Positions 1 through 5,073 of a stretch of 5,428 nucleotides of DNA are shown here, piece after piece. The notes below the pieces were generated by a model. That model was not told the origin of the DNA. It saw only the letters and a program-made list of their open reading frames with translations, and ran no database searches. The translations under genes were made by a program, and so were the position numbers. The DNA comes from Chloroflexota bacterium (GTDB taxonomy: Bacteria > Chloroflexota > Dormibacteria > Dormibacterales > Dormibacteraceae): positions 1-5,428 of the forward strand of contig VBFW01000102.1 in assembly GCA_005880525.1 (NCBI GenBank). Direction: 5' to 3'. Positions within the stretch are counted from its first letter, which is position 1. The number at the start of each line of letters is the position of its first letter.

Positions 1-291
1 CTCGGTTCGATCGCCGGGCCTCTCTTCGGCGGCATATTCACCTTCTGGCTGCCGATCATCTCGAGCCAGTTCGTCCAGACCCAGGACTGGATCCCCGACC
101 AGGTCGCCTCGGTCTTCAAGAACGCCGGTCCGGCCGTGACCTATGGCGCCCTCCTGATCCTGATCATGATCTTCGCGCCGAACGGGCTGGCTGGCCTGAT
201 ACTGTCGGCGTACGCCCGGCTGAGGAGCCGGTTGCGGGGAGTCGGTGAACGTACTAGTGGACAGTTGCCACCAGACCCCCAGACTGTTTAG
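1..291 (+). CDS. Branched-chain amino acid ABC transporter permease, LivM type (3' end only)
   Basis: This is the C-terminal 96 residues of an inner-membrane permease; the gene starts upstream of the window. The frame opens with LGSIAGPLFGG, matching the late-membrane signature of LivM/LivH permeases. It continues through an amphipathic stretch and a last hydrophobic helix (about residues 55-70, YGALLILIMIFAPNGL) into a basic cytoplasmic tail ending at TAG 289-291. In this family the permease forms the membrane channel with LivH and is driven by the LivG/LivF ATPases. A substrate-binding lipoprotein gene follows after 31 nt on the same strand, which is the expected partner and supports one operon. 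The family is clear; the substrate (branched-chain amino acids, or amides or aromatic acids as in many soil paralogues) cannot be read from this fragment. Confidence 0.87.
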   Translation, partial: LGSIAGPLFGGIFTFWLPIISSQFVQTQDWIPDQVASVFKNAGPAVTYGALLILIMIFAPNGLAGLILSAYARLRSRLRGVGERTSGQLPPDPQTV

Positions 292-307
292 GAGCCTTCG
301 AAATAAG

Positions 308-315
308 TAAGGAGG
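308..315 (+). promoter_or_regulatory. Ribosome binding site of the substrate-binding protein gene
   Basis: TAAGGAGG is a perfect 8-base match to the usual anti-Shine-Dalgarno of 16S rRNA. It lies 7 nt before ATG 323 and fixes that start. It contrasts with the genes at 4627, 4684 and 5354, which have no well-placed Shine-Dalgarno. Confidence 0.85.
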
Positions 316-322
316 AAGACCT

Positions 323-1558
323 ATGAAGAGAATGGGACCCCGATTGGCGGCGGCGGCCGCCTTCCTGGTGATGGCCGGCGCGTGCGGCAGCTCCAGCGGC
401 GGGACTGTCGCCACCGACGTCGGCATCACGAGCAACCAGATCCTGCTGGGCAACACGATCTCGCAGACTGGGGCGGCCGCGGCCTACGGAACGATCGCCA
501 ACGCGGAGAACGCGTACTTCACTTACATCAACAGCAAGGGCGGCATCAACGGCCGCAAGATCAAGTTCGTCATCCTCGACGACGCCTACAACCCGGCCCA
601 GACTGTGCCGCTCACCAAGCAGCTGGTCGAGCAGAACCAGGTCTTCGCCATGTTCAGCGGGCTGGGCACGCAGGACCAGACATCGGTGCGCGACTACCTC
701 AACACGCAGAAGGTCCCGCAGCTGTTCGTCGCCACCGGCGCGACGACGTTCGGCAAGGACTTCAATTCCAACAAGTGGACCCTTGGCTGGCAGCCCCCAT
801 ACCAGGGCGAATCGCACATTTACGCCAAGGACGTCCTGCAGAATCACCCCAATGCCAAGATCGGCGTGCTCTACCAGAACGACGATTACGGCCAGGACTA
901 CCTCAAAGGGCTAATCGACGGCCTCGGTGACAAGGCCTCGACGATGATCGTCGACAAGGAGAGCTACGACGTCACCTCAGCCAGCCCGGCATCACAGCTG
1001 GCGATCCTGCACGCGAAGGGCGCCGACACCGTTTTCGTGTTCGCGATTCCCAAGCCAACGATTCAGTCGCTCGCGATCATCACCGGCCTTCACTGGGCGC
1101 CAACGATCTATGTCAACTCGGTCTCCAACGTGGCGACCTACATGAAGCTGGCGGAGAAGTCAGGAGCCAAGATCGACGGCGCCATCAGCGTCGGCTACAT
1201 CAAGGACCCGACCGACCCGCAGTGGACCAACGACGACGGCATGAAGCTATACCGGCAGGTCATAGCCAACTGCTCGACGTGTGACGCCAACAACGGCTTC
1301 AACATCTACGGCGTCGCGGTCGCATACACCATGGTCGACGTTTTGACGCAGGCCGGCTCCAACCTTTCTCGGGCCAACGTGATGAAGATCGCCTCCAGCC
1401 AGCTGAACGAGACCAATCCGTTCCTTCTGCCGGGTATCACGGTGACCACCACGTCGGGTGATCACTTCCCGATCATGCAGGAGCAGGTCATTCAGTGGAC
1501 CGGCGACGCGTGGCACCTGCAAGGAAGCATCATCAACGAGCGCGGAACGATCAAGTAG
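323..1558 (+). CDS. Branched-chain amino acid-type ABC transporter substrate-binding lipoprotein
   Basis: This 411-residue protein is the extracytoplasmic solute receptor that delivers ligand to the LivM-type permease encoded just upstream. It has a lipoprotein signal: basic MKRMGPR, a hydrophobic Ala-rich core (residues 8-18) and a lipobox ending AGAC, so Cys21 would be lipidated, followed by a Ser/Gly linker (SSSGG). The mature part is a type I periplasmic binding fold (Peripla_BP_6/LivK family). GITSNQILLGNTISQTG is the typical first strand and ligand loop; later come the GGINGRKIKFVILDD block, the lobe-crossing IGVLYQNDDYGQDYLKG and a C-terminal NIYGVAVAYTMVDVL helix. Length suits the family. 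Cys317 and Cys320 (CSTC) lie in a loop where relatives usually have a plain Pro/Asp-rich turn and could form a disulfide. The start is set by the Shine-Dalgarno at 308-315. Ligand is not predictable from sequence alone. Confidence 0.93.
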   Translation: MKRMGPRLAAAAAFLVMAGACGSSSGGTVATDVGITSNQILLGNTISQTGAAAAYGTIANAENAYFTYINSKGGINGRKIKFVILDDAYNPAQTVPLTKQLVEQNQVFAMFSGLGTQDQTSVRDYLNTQKVPQLFVATGATTFGKDFNSNKWTLGWQPPYQGESHIYAKDVLQNHPNAKIGVLYQNDDYGQDYLKGLIDGLGDKASTMIVDKESYDVTSASPASQLAILHAKGADTVFVFAIPKPTIQSLAIITGLHWAPTIYVNSVSNVATYMKLAEKSGAKIDGAISVGYIKDPTDPQWTNDDGMKLYRQVIANCSTCDANNGFNIYGVAVAYTMVDVLTQAGSNLSRANVMKIASSQLNETNPFLLPGITVTTTSGDHFPIMQEQVIQWTGDAWHLQGSIINERGTIK

Positions 1559-1564
1559 TTCAAG

Positions 1565-1592
1565 ACGCGTGGGGGAGCGTTCCCCCACGCGT
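1565..1592 (+). terminator. Strong hairpin closing the ABC transporter operon
   Basis: ACGCGTGGGGGA (1565-1576) and TCCCCCACGCGT (1581-1592) form a perfect 12-bp stem with a GCGT loop, starting 6 nt after the TAG of the substrate-binding gene. The following GCTTGTTC is only moderately T-rich, so this is a terminator or a 3' mRNA-stabilising stem rather than a textbook intrinsic terminator. Confidence 0.7.
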
Positions 1593-1599
1593 GCTTGTT

Positions 1600-1622
1600 C
1601 CCTCCCCCGCATCGGGGGAGGG
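1600..1622. repeat. Second G/C-rich hairpin, probable dispersed palindromic repeat
   Basis: CCCTCCCCC (1600-1608) and GGGGGAGGG (1614-1622) are perfect reverse complements. G1609-C1613 can extend the stem to 10 bp with a CAT loop. The element with its tail (GGGTCAGGGTGGGGG, to about 1635) resembles short intergenic palindromes scattered through many high-GC genomes, whose translation reads like PSPASGEGQGGG in one frame. That resemblance is from memory; only one copy lies in this window, so dispersal is inferred. Confidence 0.55.
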
Positions 1623-1654
1623 TCAGGGTGGGGGCGGTACCATTTCGCCTCGAC

Positions 1655-2617
1655 GTGATCGCCCGACTCAAGCCGTACTGGCTGCATGCCTACCTGCTGA
1701 CCTACACGCCGTTGCTGCTGCTCGCCGACAGCCGAATCACCGCGCTCTGGCAGCAGTGGGCGCTCGGCGCGCTCACGTTCGTCGTGCTCTACCTGGCGAC
1801 GCTGAAGGCGCCGCGGGAGCAGCGCCTCCAGGTGTGGATGTGCGTCATCGTCGCGACGGGCTTCGAGGTCTTCGGCTCGTTGATCTGGGGCGTGTACCGC
1901 TACCGCCTGCACAACGTGCCAATGTTCGTGCCGCCCGGCCACGGCCTCGTCTACCTGTTCGGCCTGCTCGCGATGACCACGCCTGTCGTGAAGCAGCACG
2001 GCAAGCGTGTCGCGCATTTCGTGCTCGCGGCCGCGGGCGCGTGGGCGGTTGCGGGTCTAACCGTGCTCCCCATCCTGACCGGGCGCTTCGACCTGCAGGG
2101 AGCGATGTGCCTGCCCGTGTTCGCCTGGTTCGTCCTCCGCTCGCCGCGCTGGGCGCTGTTCGCCGCGATCTTCATCGCCACGGGCGAGCTGGAGATCTTC
2201 GGCACGAGCTTCGGCAACTGGAGCTGGCTGCCGGTCGCGCCATGGACGCATATCCCGTCGGGCAACCCTCCGTCAGTGATCGCCGGCGGCTACTGCGTGA
2301 TCGACGCCTCGGTTCTCCTCGCGATGAGGGCTTACAGGGCCGGCTTGAACACCATCATCACGAGGATTCCGATCACGATGATCCCAAGGATCGGCCCGAG
2401 CATGCGGCTCCTGCTCGACAGCCGCGTGAACTCGGGCGAGGCGGTGTCCCCGGCGTCGGCCAACCTGATCTGGTCTTTGAGCAGCGGCGAGAACACCGCG
2501 AAGCCGATCACGGCCACCGCAACGAACAAGACGATGGCAACGATGATCCAGAGCGACGTGATCGACCAGTGGCCGATGAAGATCAGCAGCAGCCCGGTGA
2601 GGAACAGCACCCCGTAA
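1655..2617 (+). CDS. Unrecognised polytopic membrane protein with antisense C-terminal extension
   Basis: I do not recognise the family. From GTG 1655 the frame encodes 320 residues. About the first 226 form a polytopic membrane protein with some seven hydrophobic segments (roughly 14-24, 36-50, 60-80, 97-112, 120-142, 149-161, 166-183, 206-224). Motifs EVFGSLIWGVYRYR, NVP and VPPGHGLVYL (71-101) recur in altered form as LEIFG, PWTHIPSGNPPS and VIAGGY (179-213), suggesting internal duplication with a membrane Glu in each half. The E...G...Y.Y...VP pattern faintly recalls carotenoid-pathway membrane enzymes, but this is too weak to assign. After Ala226 the frame runs antisense through the opposite membrane gene to TAA 2615-2617; that polar tail looks spurious, so the ancestral end was probably near 2334. 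The start is uncertain: GTG 1628 and TTG 1595 are also in frame but lie in or against the hairpin repeat. Confidence 0.6.
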   Translation: MIARLKPYWLHAYLLTYTPLLLLADSRITALWQQWALGALTFVVLYLATLKAPREQRLQVWMCVIVATGFEVFGSLIWGVYRYRLHNVPMFVPPGHGLVYLFGLLAMTTPVVKQHGKRVAHFVLAAAGAWAVAGLTVLPILTGRFDLQGAMCLPVFAWFVLRSPRWALFAAIFIATGELEIFGTSFGNWSWLPVAPWTHIPSGNPPSVIAGGYCVIDASVLLAMRAYRAGLNTIITRIPITMIPRIGPSMRLLLDSRVNSGEAVSPASANLIWSLSSGENTAKPITATATNKTMATMIQSDVIDQWPMKISSSPVRNSTP

Positions 2618-2790
2618 GAAGGGTTGGCGATCCGGTCGTCGAGGAACTTGATTCCCTTGAGCATGAAGCTCATGTGCGCTGCCTCGCGGGCCGCAAGCGC
2701 GTTCCAAACGCCGTACGTGATGTTGGACCCGACCGCCGTGATCGCCGCCGCGACGTGGATGAACTTCAGCAGCGTGTAAAAGAACGCCAT
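2332..2790 (-). CDS. Small four-helix membrane protein, DUF2269-like
   Basis: This 152-residue integral membrane protein has four hydrophobic helices at about residues 5-30, 58-75, 80-100 and 130-150 and a short loop of mixed charge (about 102-128). The first helix carries KFIHV (His12) followed by a Gly-containing stretch, like the small DUF2269/CopD-like membrane proteins, some of which are thought to bind heme or act as redox partners; function here is unknown. ATG 2790-2788 overlaps the stop codon of the MaoC gene by one base (TGATG), which supports this start over the longer upstream frame and implies translational coupling. It is the last gene of the minus-strand operon. Its position after a dehydrogenase and hydratase pair could mean a role in membrane electron transfer or lipid handling, which is inference. 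Its 3' 286 nt are opposed by the extended plus-strand reading frame. Confidence 0.8.
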   Translation of the reverse strand: MAFFYTLLKFIHVAAAITAVGSNITYGVWNALAAREAAHMSFMLKGIKFLDDRIANPSYGVLFLTGLLLIFIGHWSITSLWIIVAIVLFVAVAVIGFAVFSPLLKDQIRLADAGDTASPEFTRLSSRSRMLGPILGIIVIGILVMMVFKPAL

Positions 2791-3185
2791 CAGCCCAGCT
2801 GCACGGTGGCGGACCCGAGCGTTGTCTTCTGGCCGTTCTCGTCCTCGCCCCACACCTCGAGCTCGACGTCCTTGCCGTCGACCTTTGTGATCCGGCCGCG
2901 ACATCGGTACGGCTTGTCAGGCACGTCGATGCCGCGATAGCTCACCTCGAACGATTTCAACGTGCCCCTGTCGCCGATCCAGTCGGTGAGCAGCTGGCCC
3001 AGGTAGCCGGCCTTCAGCAGGCCGTGCAGGATGACGCCCGGCAGGTTGACGCCGCGCGCGAAATCCTGGTCGTAATGGATCTCGTAGAAGTCGCCCGACG
3101 CGCCGGCGTACTGCACCAGCTGGCGCGTCGTCGGGTGCTTGACGAGCTCCGGGATCTCCTCGCCGGCCTTCACCGCCGAGCTCAT
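2790..3185 (-). CDS. MaoC-like (R)-specific enoyl-CoA hydratase, catalytic hot-dog subunit
   Basis: This 131-residue single hot-dog-fold protein of the MaoC/R-hydratase family would hydrate trans-2-enoyl-CoA to 3-hydroxyacyl-CoA. The hydratase signature ASGDFYEIHYD carries the catalytic pair Asp32 and His37 (D-x4-H). It is followed by a Gly-rich loop and HGLLKAGYLGQLL, the long central helix of the fold. The second half (SFEVSYRGIDVPDKPYRCRGRI and beyond) is the expected beta-sheet. Start ATG 3185-3183 overlaps the stop of the preceding MaoC-N gene by 4 nt (ATGA), and its own stop overlaps the next start. A single small hot-dog usually needs a partner, and the upstream gene supplies one without the catalytic His. 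This matches the heteromeric layout of mycobacterial HadAB or ChsH1/ChsH2. The acyl substrate is unknown; fatty or sterol side-chain acyl-CoA are both possible. Confidence 0.88.
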   Translation of the reverse strand: MSSAVKAGEEIPELVKHPTTRQLVQYAGASGDFYEIHYDQDFARGVNLPGVILHGLLKAGYLGQLLTDWIGDRGTLKSFEVSYRGIDVPDKPYRCRGRITKVDGKDVELEVWGEDENGQKTTLGSATVQLG

Positions 3186-3598
3186 CGCCGGATCGCCGTC
3201 CCGCGCAGCCGCGCCACAGTGTGGCCATGCTGGTTGGTGTACTCGGTCTCGAAGATGATGAACAGCAGGTTCCCGCTCGAGCCGCTCTTCTCGTAAACGT
3301 CCCCGACCTTGCCGGTCGCCGTGATCCTGTCCCCCACCTTCACGGGCTCGAGATACTCGAAGCGGTTGCCGCCGTTCAGCCAGCCCTTGCCGTACTGCTC
3401 CGCCTCGTCGAGGTGGTAAGAGGTCGGCGCGATCGCCACCAGGAAGGTCGGCGGCGCCTCCTCGAGCCAGCGAGGGTTGGGGTCGCCGATGGCCTCGGCG
3501 AATCGCTTGAGATGACCGGCCTCGACGGTCGCGGTCACCGGCTTCTGCGTCTTGCCGATGTGCGCCTTGATCCTGTCGACGACGTCGGTCGCGGCCAC
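3182..3598 (-). CDS. MaoC-N domain protein, probable non-catalytic hydratase subunit
   Basis: This 138-residue protein belongs to the N-terminal MaoC-like dehydratase family (PF13452 type, as in mycobacterial HadA/HadC). Residues 33-53 (RFAEAIGDPNPRWLEEAPPTF reduced to its core: AIGDPNPRW, then PPTFL) correspond to the hydratase motif. Trp44 stands where catalytic enzymes have His, so it probably binds the acyl-CoA tail while the next gene's product supplies Asp/His. The later stretch NGGNRFEYLEPVKVGDRI is the conserved hot-dog strand region, and TEYTNQHGHTVARLRGT ends it in family style. I chose GTG 3598-3596, 2 nt after the dehydrogenase stop, with GAGGGG about 9 nt upstream. The longer upstream frame only shadows the dehydrogenase. 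The 3' end overlaps the catalytic subunit gene by 4 nt (ATGA), implying stoichiometric synthesis. Confidence 0.84.
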   Translation of the reverse strand: MAATDVVDRIKAHIGKTQKPVTATVEAGHLKRFAEAIGDPNPRWLEEAPPTFLVAIAPTSYHLDEAEQYGKGWLNGGNRFEYLEPVKVGDRITATGKVGDVYEKSGSSGNLLFIIFETEYTNQHGHTVARLRGTAIRR

Positions 3599-3600
3599 CT

Positions 3601-3840
3601 TCAGCGACCCCTCGGGAGGCCGAGCACGCGCTCGGCGATGATGTTGCGCTGGATCTCGGACGAGCCCGCGTAGATCGTCTCCGCCTGCGCCCACATCCAG
3701 CCGAACTGCCAGCGGCCGTCCTCGAGCGCGAACGGCGACTCCGGCGCCAGCGCACCATAAGCGCCCTGAAGCCCGACAGCGAGCTCCTGCATGCGCTTGT
3801 CCATCTCGCTCCAGTAGAGCTTGGTGAGGCTGGCCTCAGG
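3601..3840 (-). pseudogene. Acyl-CoA dehydrogenase, 3' fragment (C-terminal domain)
   Basis: This is the C-terminal piece of the dehydrogenase whose N-terminal piece lies upstream in another frame. Family-like sequence starts at the Pro codon 3840-3838 (PEASLTKLYWSEMDKRMQEL) and ends with the diagnostic ETIYAGSSEIQRNIIAERVLGLPRG block before TGA 3603-3601, which contributes to the FAD/dimer contact in intact enzymes. The frame is open from a TAG near 3874, but its first usual start is ATG 3804-3802, inside a helix, with no clear Shine-Dalgarno. A stand-alone product of 67 residues would lack the FAD and substrate sites. The Glu that medium-chain enzymes have in the YEG position is Ala here, as is common in actinobacterial FadE-type proteins that place the base elsewhere. 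I treat it as the remnant of one broken gene. Confidence 0.8.
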
Positions 3841-4627
3841 TCCCCACCGCGCGCTCGAAACGGGCCGCCTGCGCTAGACCGCCGCGCTCGAAGCCGAACA
3901 CCGCCATCGCGATCTTCCAGCCGTCGCCAGGCTGGCCGACCAGGTCGCGGTCGTCGACCTCCGCGCCGGACAGAAATATCTCCGAGAACTCGCCGCCGCC
4001 CGTCATCTGGCGGATGCGCCGCACCTCGACGCCCGGCTGGTGCATGTCGACCAGGAAGAAGCCGATGCCTTTGTGCGCCTCACCCTCGGTGCTGGTGCGC
4101 GCGAGCAGGAAGCTCTTGTCCGCGTAGTGAGCGCCGCTCGACCATGTCTTCTGCCCGTTCAGCACCCACTTGCCATCCTTGCGCTCGGCGCGCGTTCGGA
4201 GGCCCGCGAGATCGCTGCCCGCGTCGGGCTCGCTGAATCCCTGGCAGAAGACCAGGTCGCCGCTGAGGATGCGGTCGATGTACTCATCCTGCTGCCACTG
4301 CGTGCCGTGCCCCAGCAGGGTCGGCGCGAGCAGCGTCACGCCGAGCCGGCCGAGGATCATCGGCGCGCCGGCGCGAGCCATCTCCTCCTGGTAGATCGCC
4401 TGCATCACCGGCGTGGCGCCGCGGCCACCCGCCTCTTTCGGCCAGCCGAGCTTGAGCCAGCGTGCCTCGTGGAGCATGCGCTGCCACCGGCGCTGGAGGT
4501 CCTCGTCGTCGTCCTCGCGATAGCCGCCCACGCCACGGTGTCGCCACTCGGCAGGCAGGTTGTCGTCGAGCCAGGAACGAACCTCTTCCCGGAAGGACTC
4601 CTCTTCCTTAGTGAAGCTGAGATCCAC
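3836..4627 (-). pseudogene. Acyl-CoA dehydrogenase, 5' fragment (N-terminal and middle domains), frameshifted
   Basis: This encodes about 263 residues of an FAD-dependent acyl-CoA dehydrogenase (FadE type), which would oxidise acyl-CoA to 2-enoyl-CoA. The N-terminal helical domain begins DLSFTKEEESFREEVRSWL. The middle beta domain carries CQGFSEPDAGSDLAGL and NGQKTWSSGAHYAD, the FAD and substrate contact motifs. The frame ends at ERAVGT then TGA 3838-3836, just after the start of the C-terminal helical bundle (FERGGLAQAARFERAV), where intact enzymes (about 390 residues) have some 50 further residues before the PEASLTKLYWSE helix. Both an internal deletion and a frame change are therefore present; dropping one base of the GGGG run (complement of 3842-3845) would join the frames but not restore the missing helices. 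Start chosen at GTG 4627 because DLSFT is the family's usual opening; TTG 4651 is an alternative. Confidence 0.8.
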
Positions 4628-4634
4628 GACTCGC

Positions 4635-4640
4635 AAATTA
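4635..4640 (-). promoter_or_regulatory. Possible -10 box for the dehydrogenase-MaoC operon
   Basis: On the minus strand TAATTT lies 7 nt before GTG 4627, the spacing expected if transcription starts at or next to the start codon (leaderless mRNA). No convincing -35 box or Shine-Dalgarno is visible. The sequence fits TANNNT, which is easy to match by chance; support comes from the same spacing at two neighbouring genes. Confidence 0.35.
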
Positions 4641-4670
4641 GCAGGCCGCAAGGATGGACGGGAGGATGGG

Positions 4671-4676
4671 TATAAC
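4671..4676 (+). promoter_or_regulatory. Possible -10 box for the zinc-ribbon gene
   Basis: TATAAC (five of six bases of the TATAAT consensus) ends 7 nt before ATG 4684. A transcript would start at about 4683, making the mRNA essentially leaderless. AAGGAG at 4678-4683 directly abuts the ATG and is too close to act as a Shine-Dalgarno for it. Confidence 0.42.
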
Positions 4677-4683
4677 TAAGGAG

Positions 4684-5073
4684 ATGGCTTCCGACGTCCT
4701 GTGCGGCCACTGCGGGGCCGTGCTCACCAATCCGACTGCGCCGTGTCCTCGATGCGGAGCGCCCGCCTCAGGCGCCTGGTACTACTCGCGCCCTCAGGCG
4801 CACAAGGACCCGCGCATCGCTGCGCTGCTGGCCGTGATCCCGGGCATGGGCCACTTCTACCTCGGCCACAACATGAAGGGCATCGGGTACCTGGTCGGCA
4901 TCCTGGGCCTGCAGTTCTTCGGTTTCGACCTCGACCTCAGCGTCATCGGGCTCGCGGTCGGAGTGCCGATGGAGCTCGGAGGCGGCACGCTGTGGGCGTA
5001 CAGCATCGTCGATGCGTACCGCACCGCCAAGCACATGGAAGGCCCCGCGCCTGGAGCGAACTACCGCGCTTAG
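4684..5073 (+). CDS. Zinc-ribbon and TM2-like membrane protein
   Basis: This protein has 129 residues from ATG 4684. The N-terminus is a zinc ribbon with Cys7-x2-Cys10 and Cys21-x2-Cys24 (CGHC and CPRC). After a linker comes a small two- to three-helix membrane module: DPRIAALLAVIPGMGHFYLG (from residue 42), a second hydrophobic segment around 66-80, and a third around 86-107 ending in SIVDAYRTAKHM. The PG-x-GHFYLG turn and the terminal DAYRTA are typical of TM2-domain and related small membrane proteins in Gram-positive-type bacteria. The family has no settled function; the zinc ribbon may mediate protein contacts at the cytoplasmic face. ATG 4654 and 4666 are in-frame alternatives, but the domain begins just after 4684 and a -10-like box lies between them. 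It is divergent from the dehydrogenase operon by 56 nt. The stop TAG overlaps the stop of the opposing gene. Confidence 0.83.
   Translation: MASDVLCGHCGAVLTNPTAPCPRCGAPASGAWYYSRPQAHKDPRIAALLAVIPGMGHFYLGHNMKGIGYLVGILGLQFFGFDLDLSVIGLAVGVPMELGGGTLWAYSIVDAYRTAKHMEGPAPGANYRA

Noticed and set aside
1247..2017. Minus-strand open frame of 256 codons opposite the binding protein and membrane gene
   Set aside because: Low-complexity Arg/Asp/Val composition and complete antisense overlap with well-supported genes; no start signal.
1495..2940. Long plus-strand open frame (481 codons) spanning several genes
   Set aside because: Its translation is Arg/Pro/His-rich with no domain, includes the hairpin-repeat translation, and is out of frame with the hydrophobic protein on the same strand and antisense to the real MaoC and membrane genes. 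It is typical of a GC-rich shadow frame.
3221..3673. Plus-strand 150-codon frame opposite the MaoC-N gene
   Set aside because: Shadow of the conserved hot-dog protein; no ribosome site and no recognisable domain.
3601..3804. A stand-alone 67-residue protein starting at ATG 3804
   Set aside because: It is the last portion of the acyl-CoA dehydrogenase C-terminal domain; family sequence continues upstream of the ATG to 3840, so this is a gene remnant.
4040..4675. Plus-strand 211-codon frame opposite the acyl-CoA dehydrogenase
   Set aside because: It is the antisense of conserved FAD-domain motifs; the Ala/Leu/Glu-rich translation resembles no protein family.
4654..4683. N-terminal extension of the zinc-ribbon protein from ATG 4654 or ATG 4666
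   Set aside because: The extra residues add no domain, ATG 4666 has its purine-rich run directly abutting it, and the -10-like TATAAC lies inside the extension. ATG 4684 fits better, though this is not proven.
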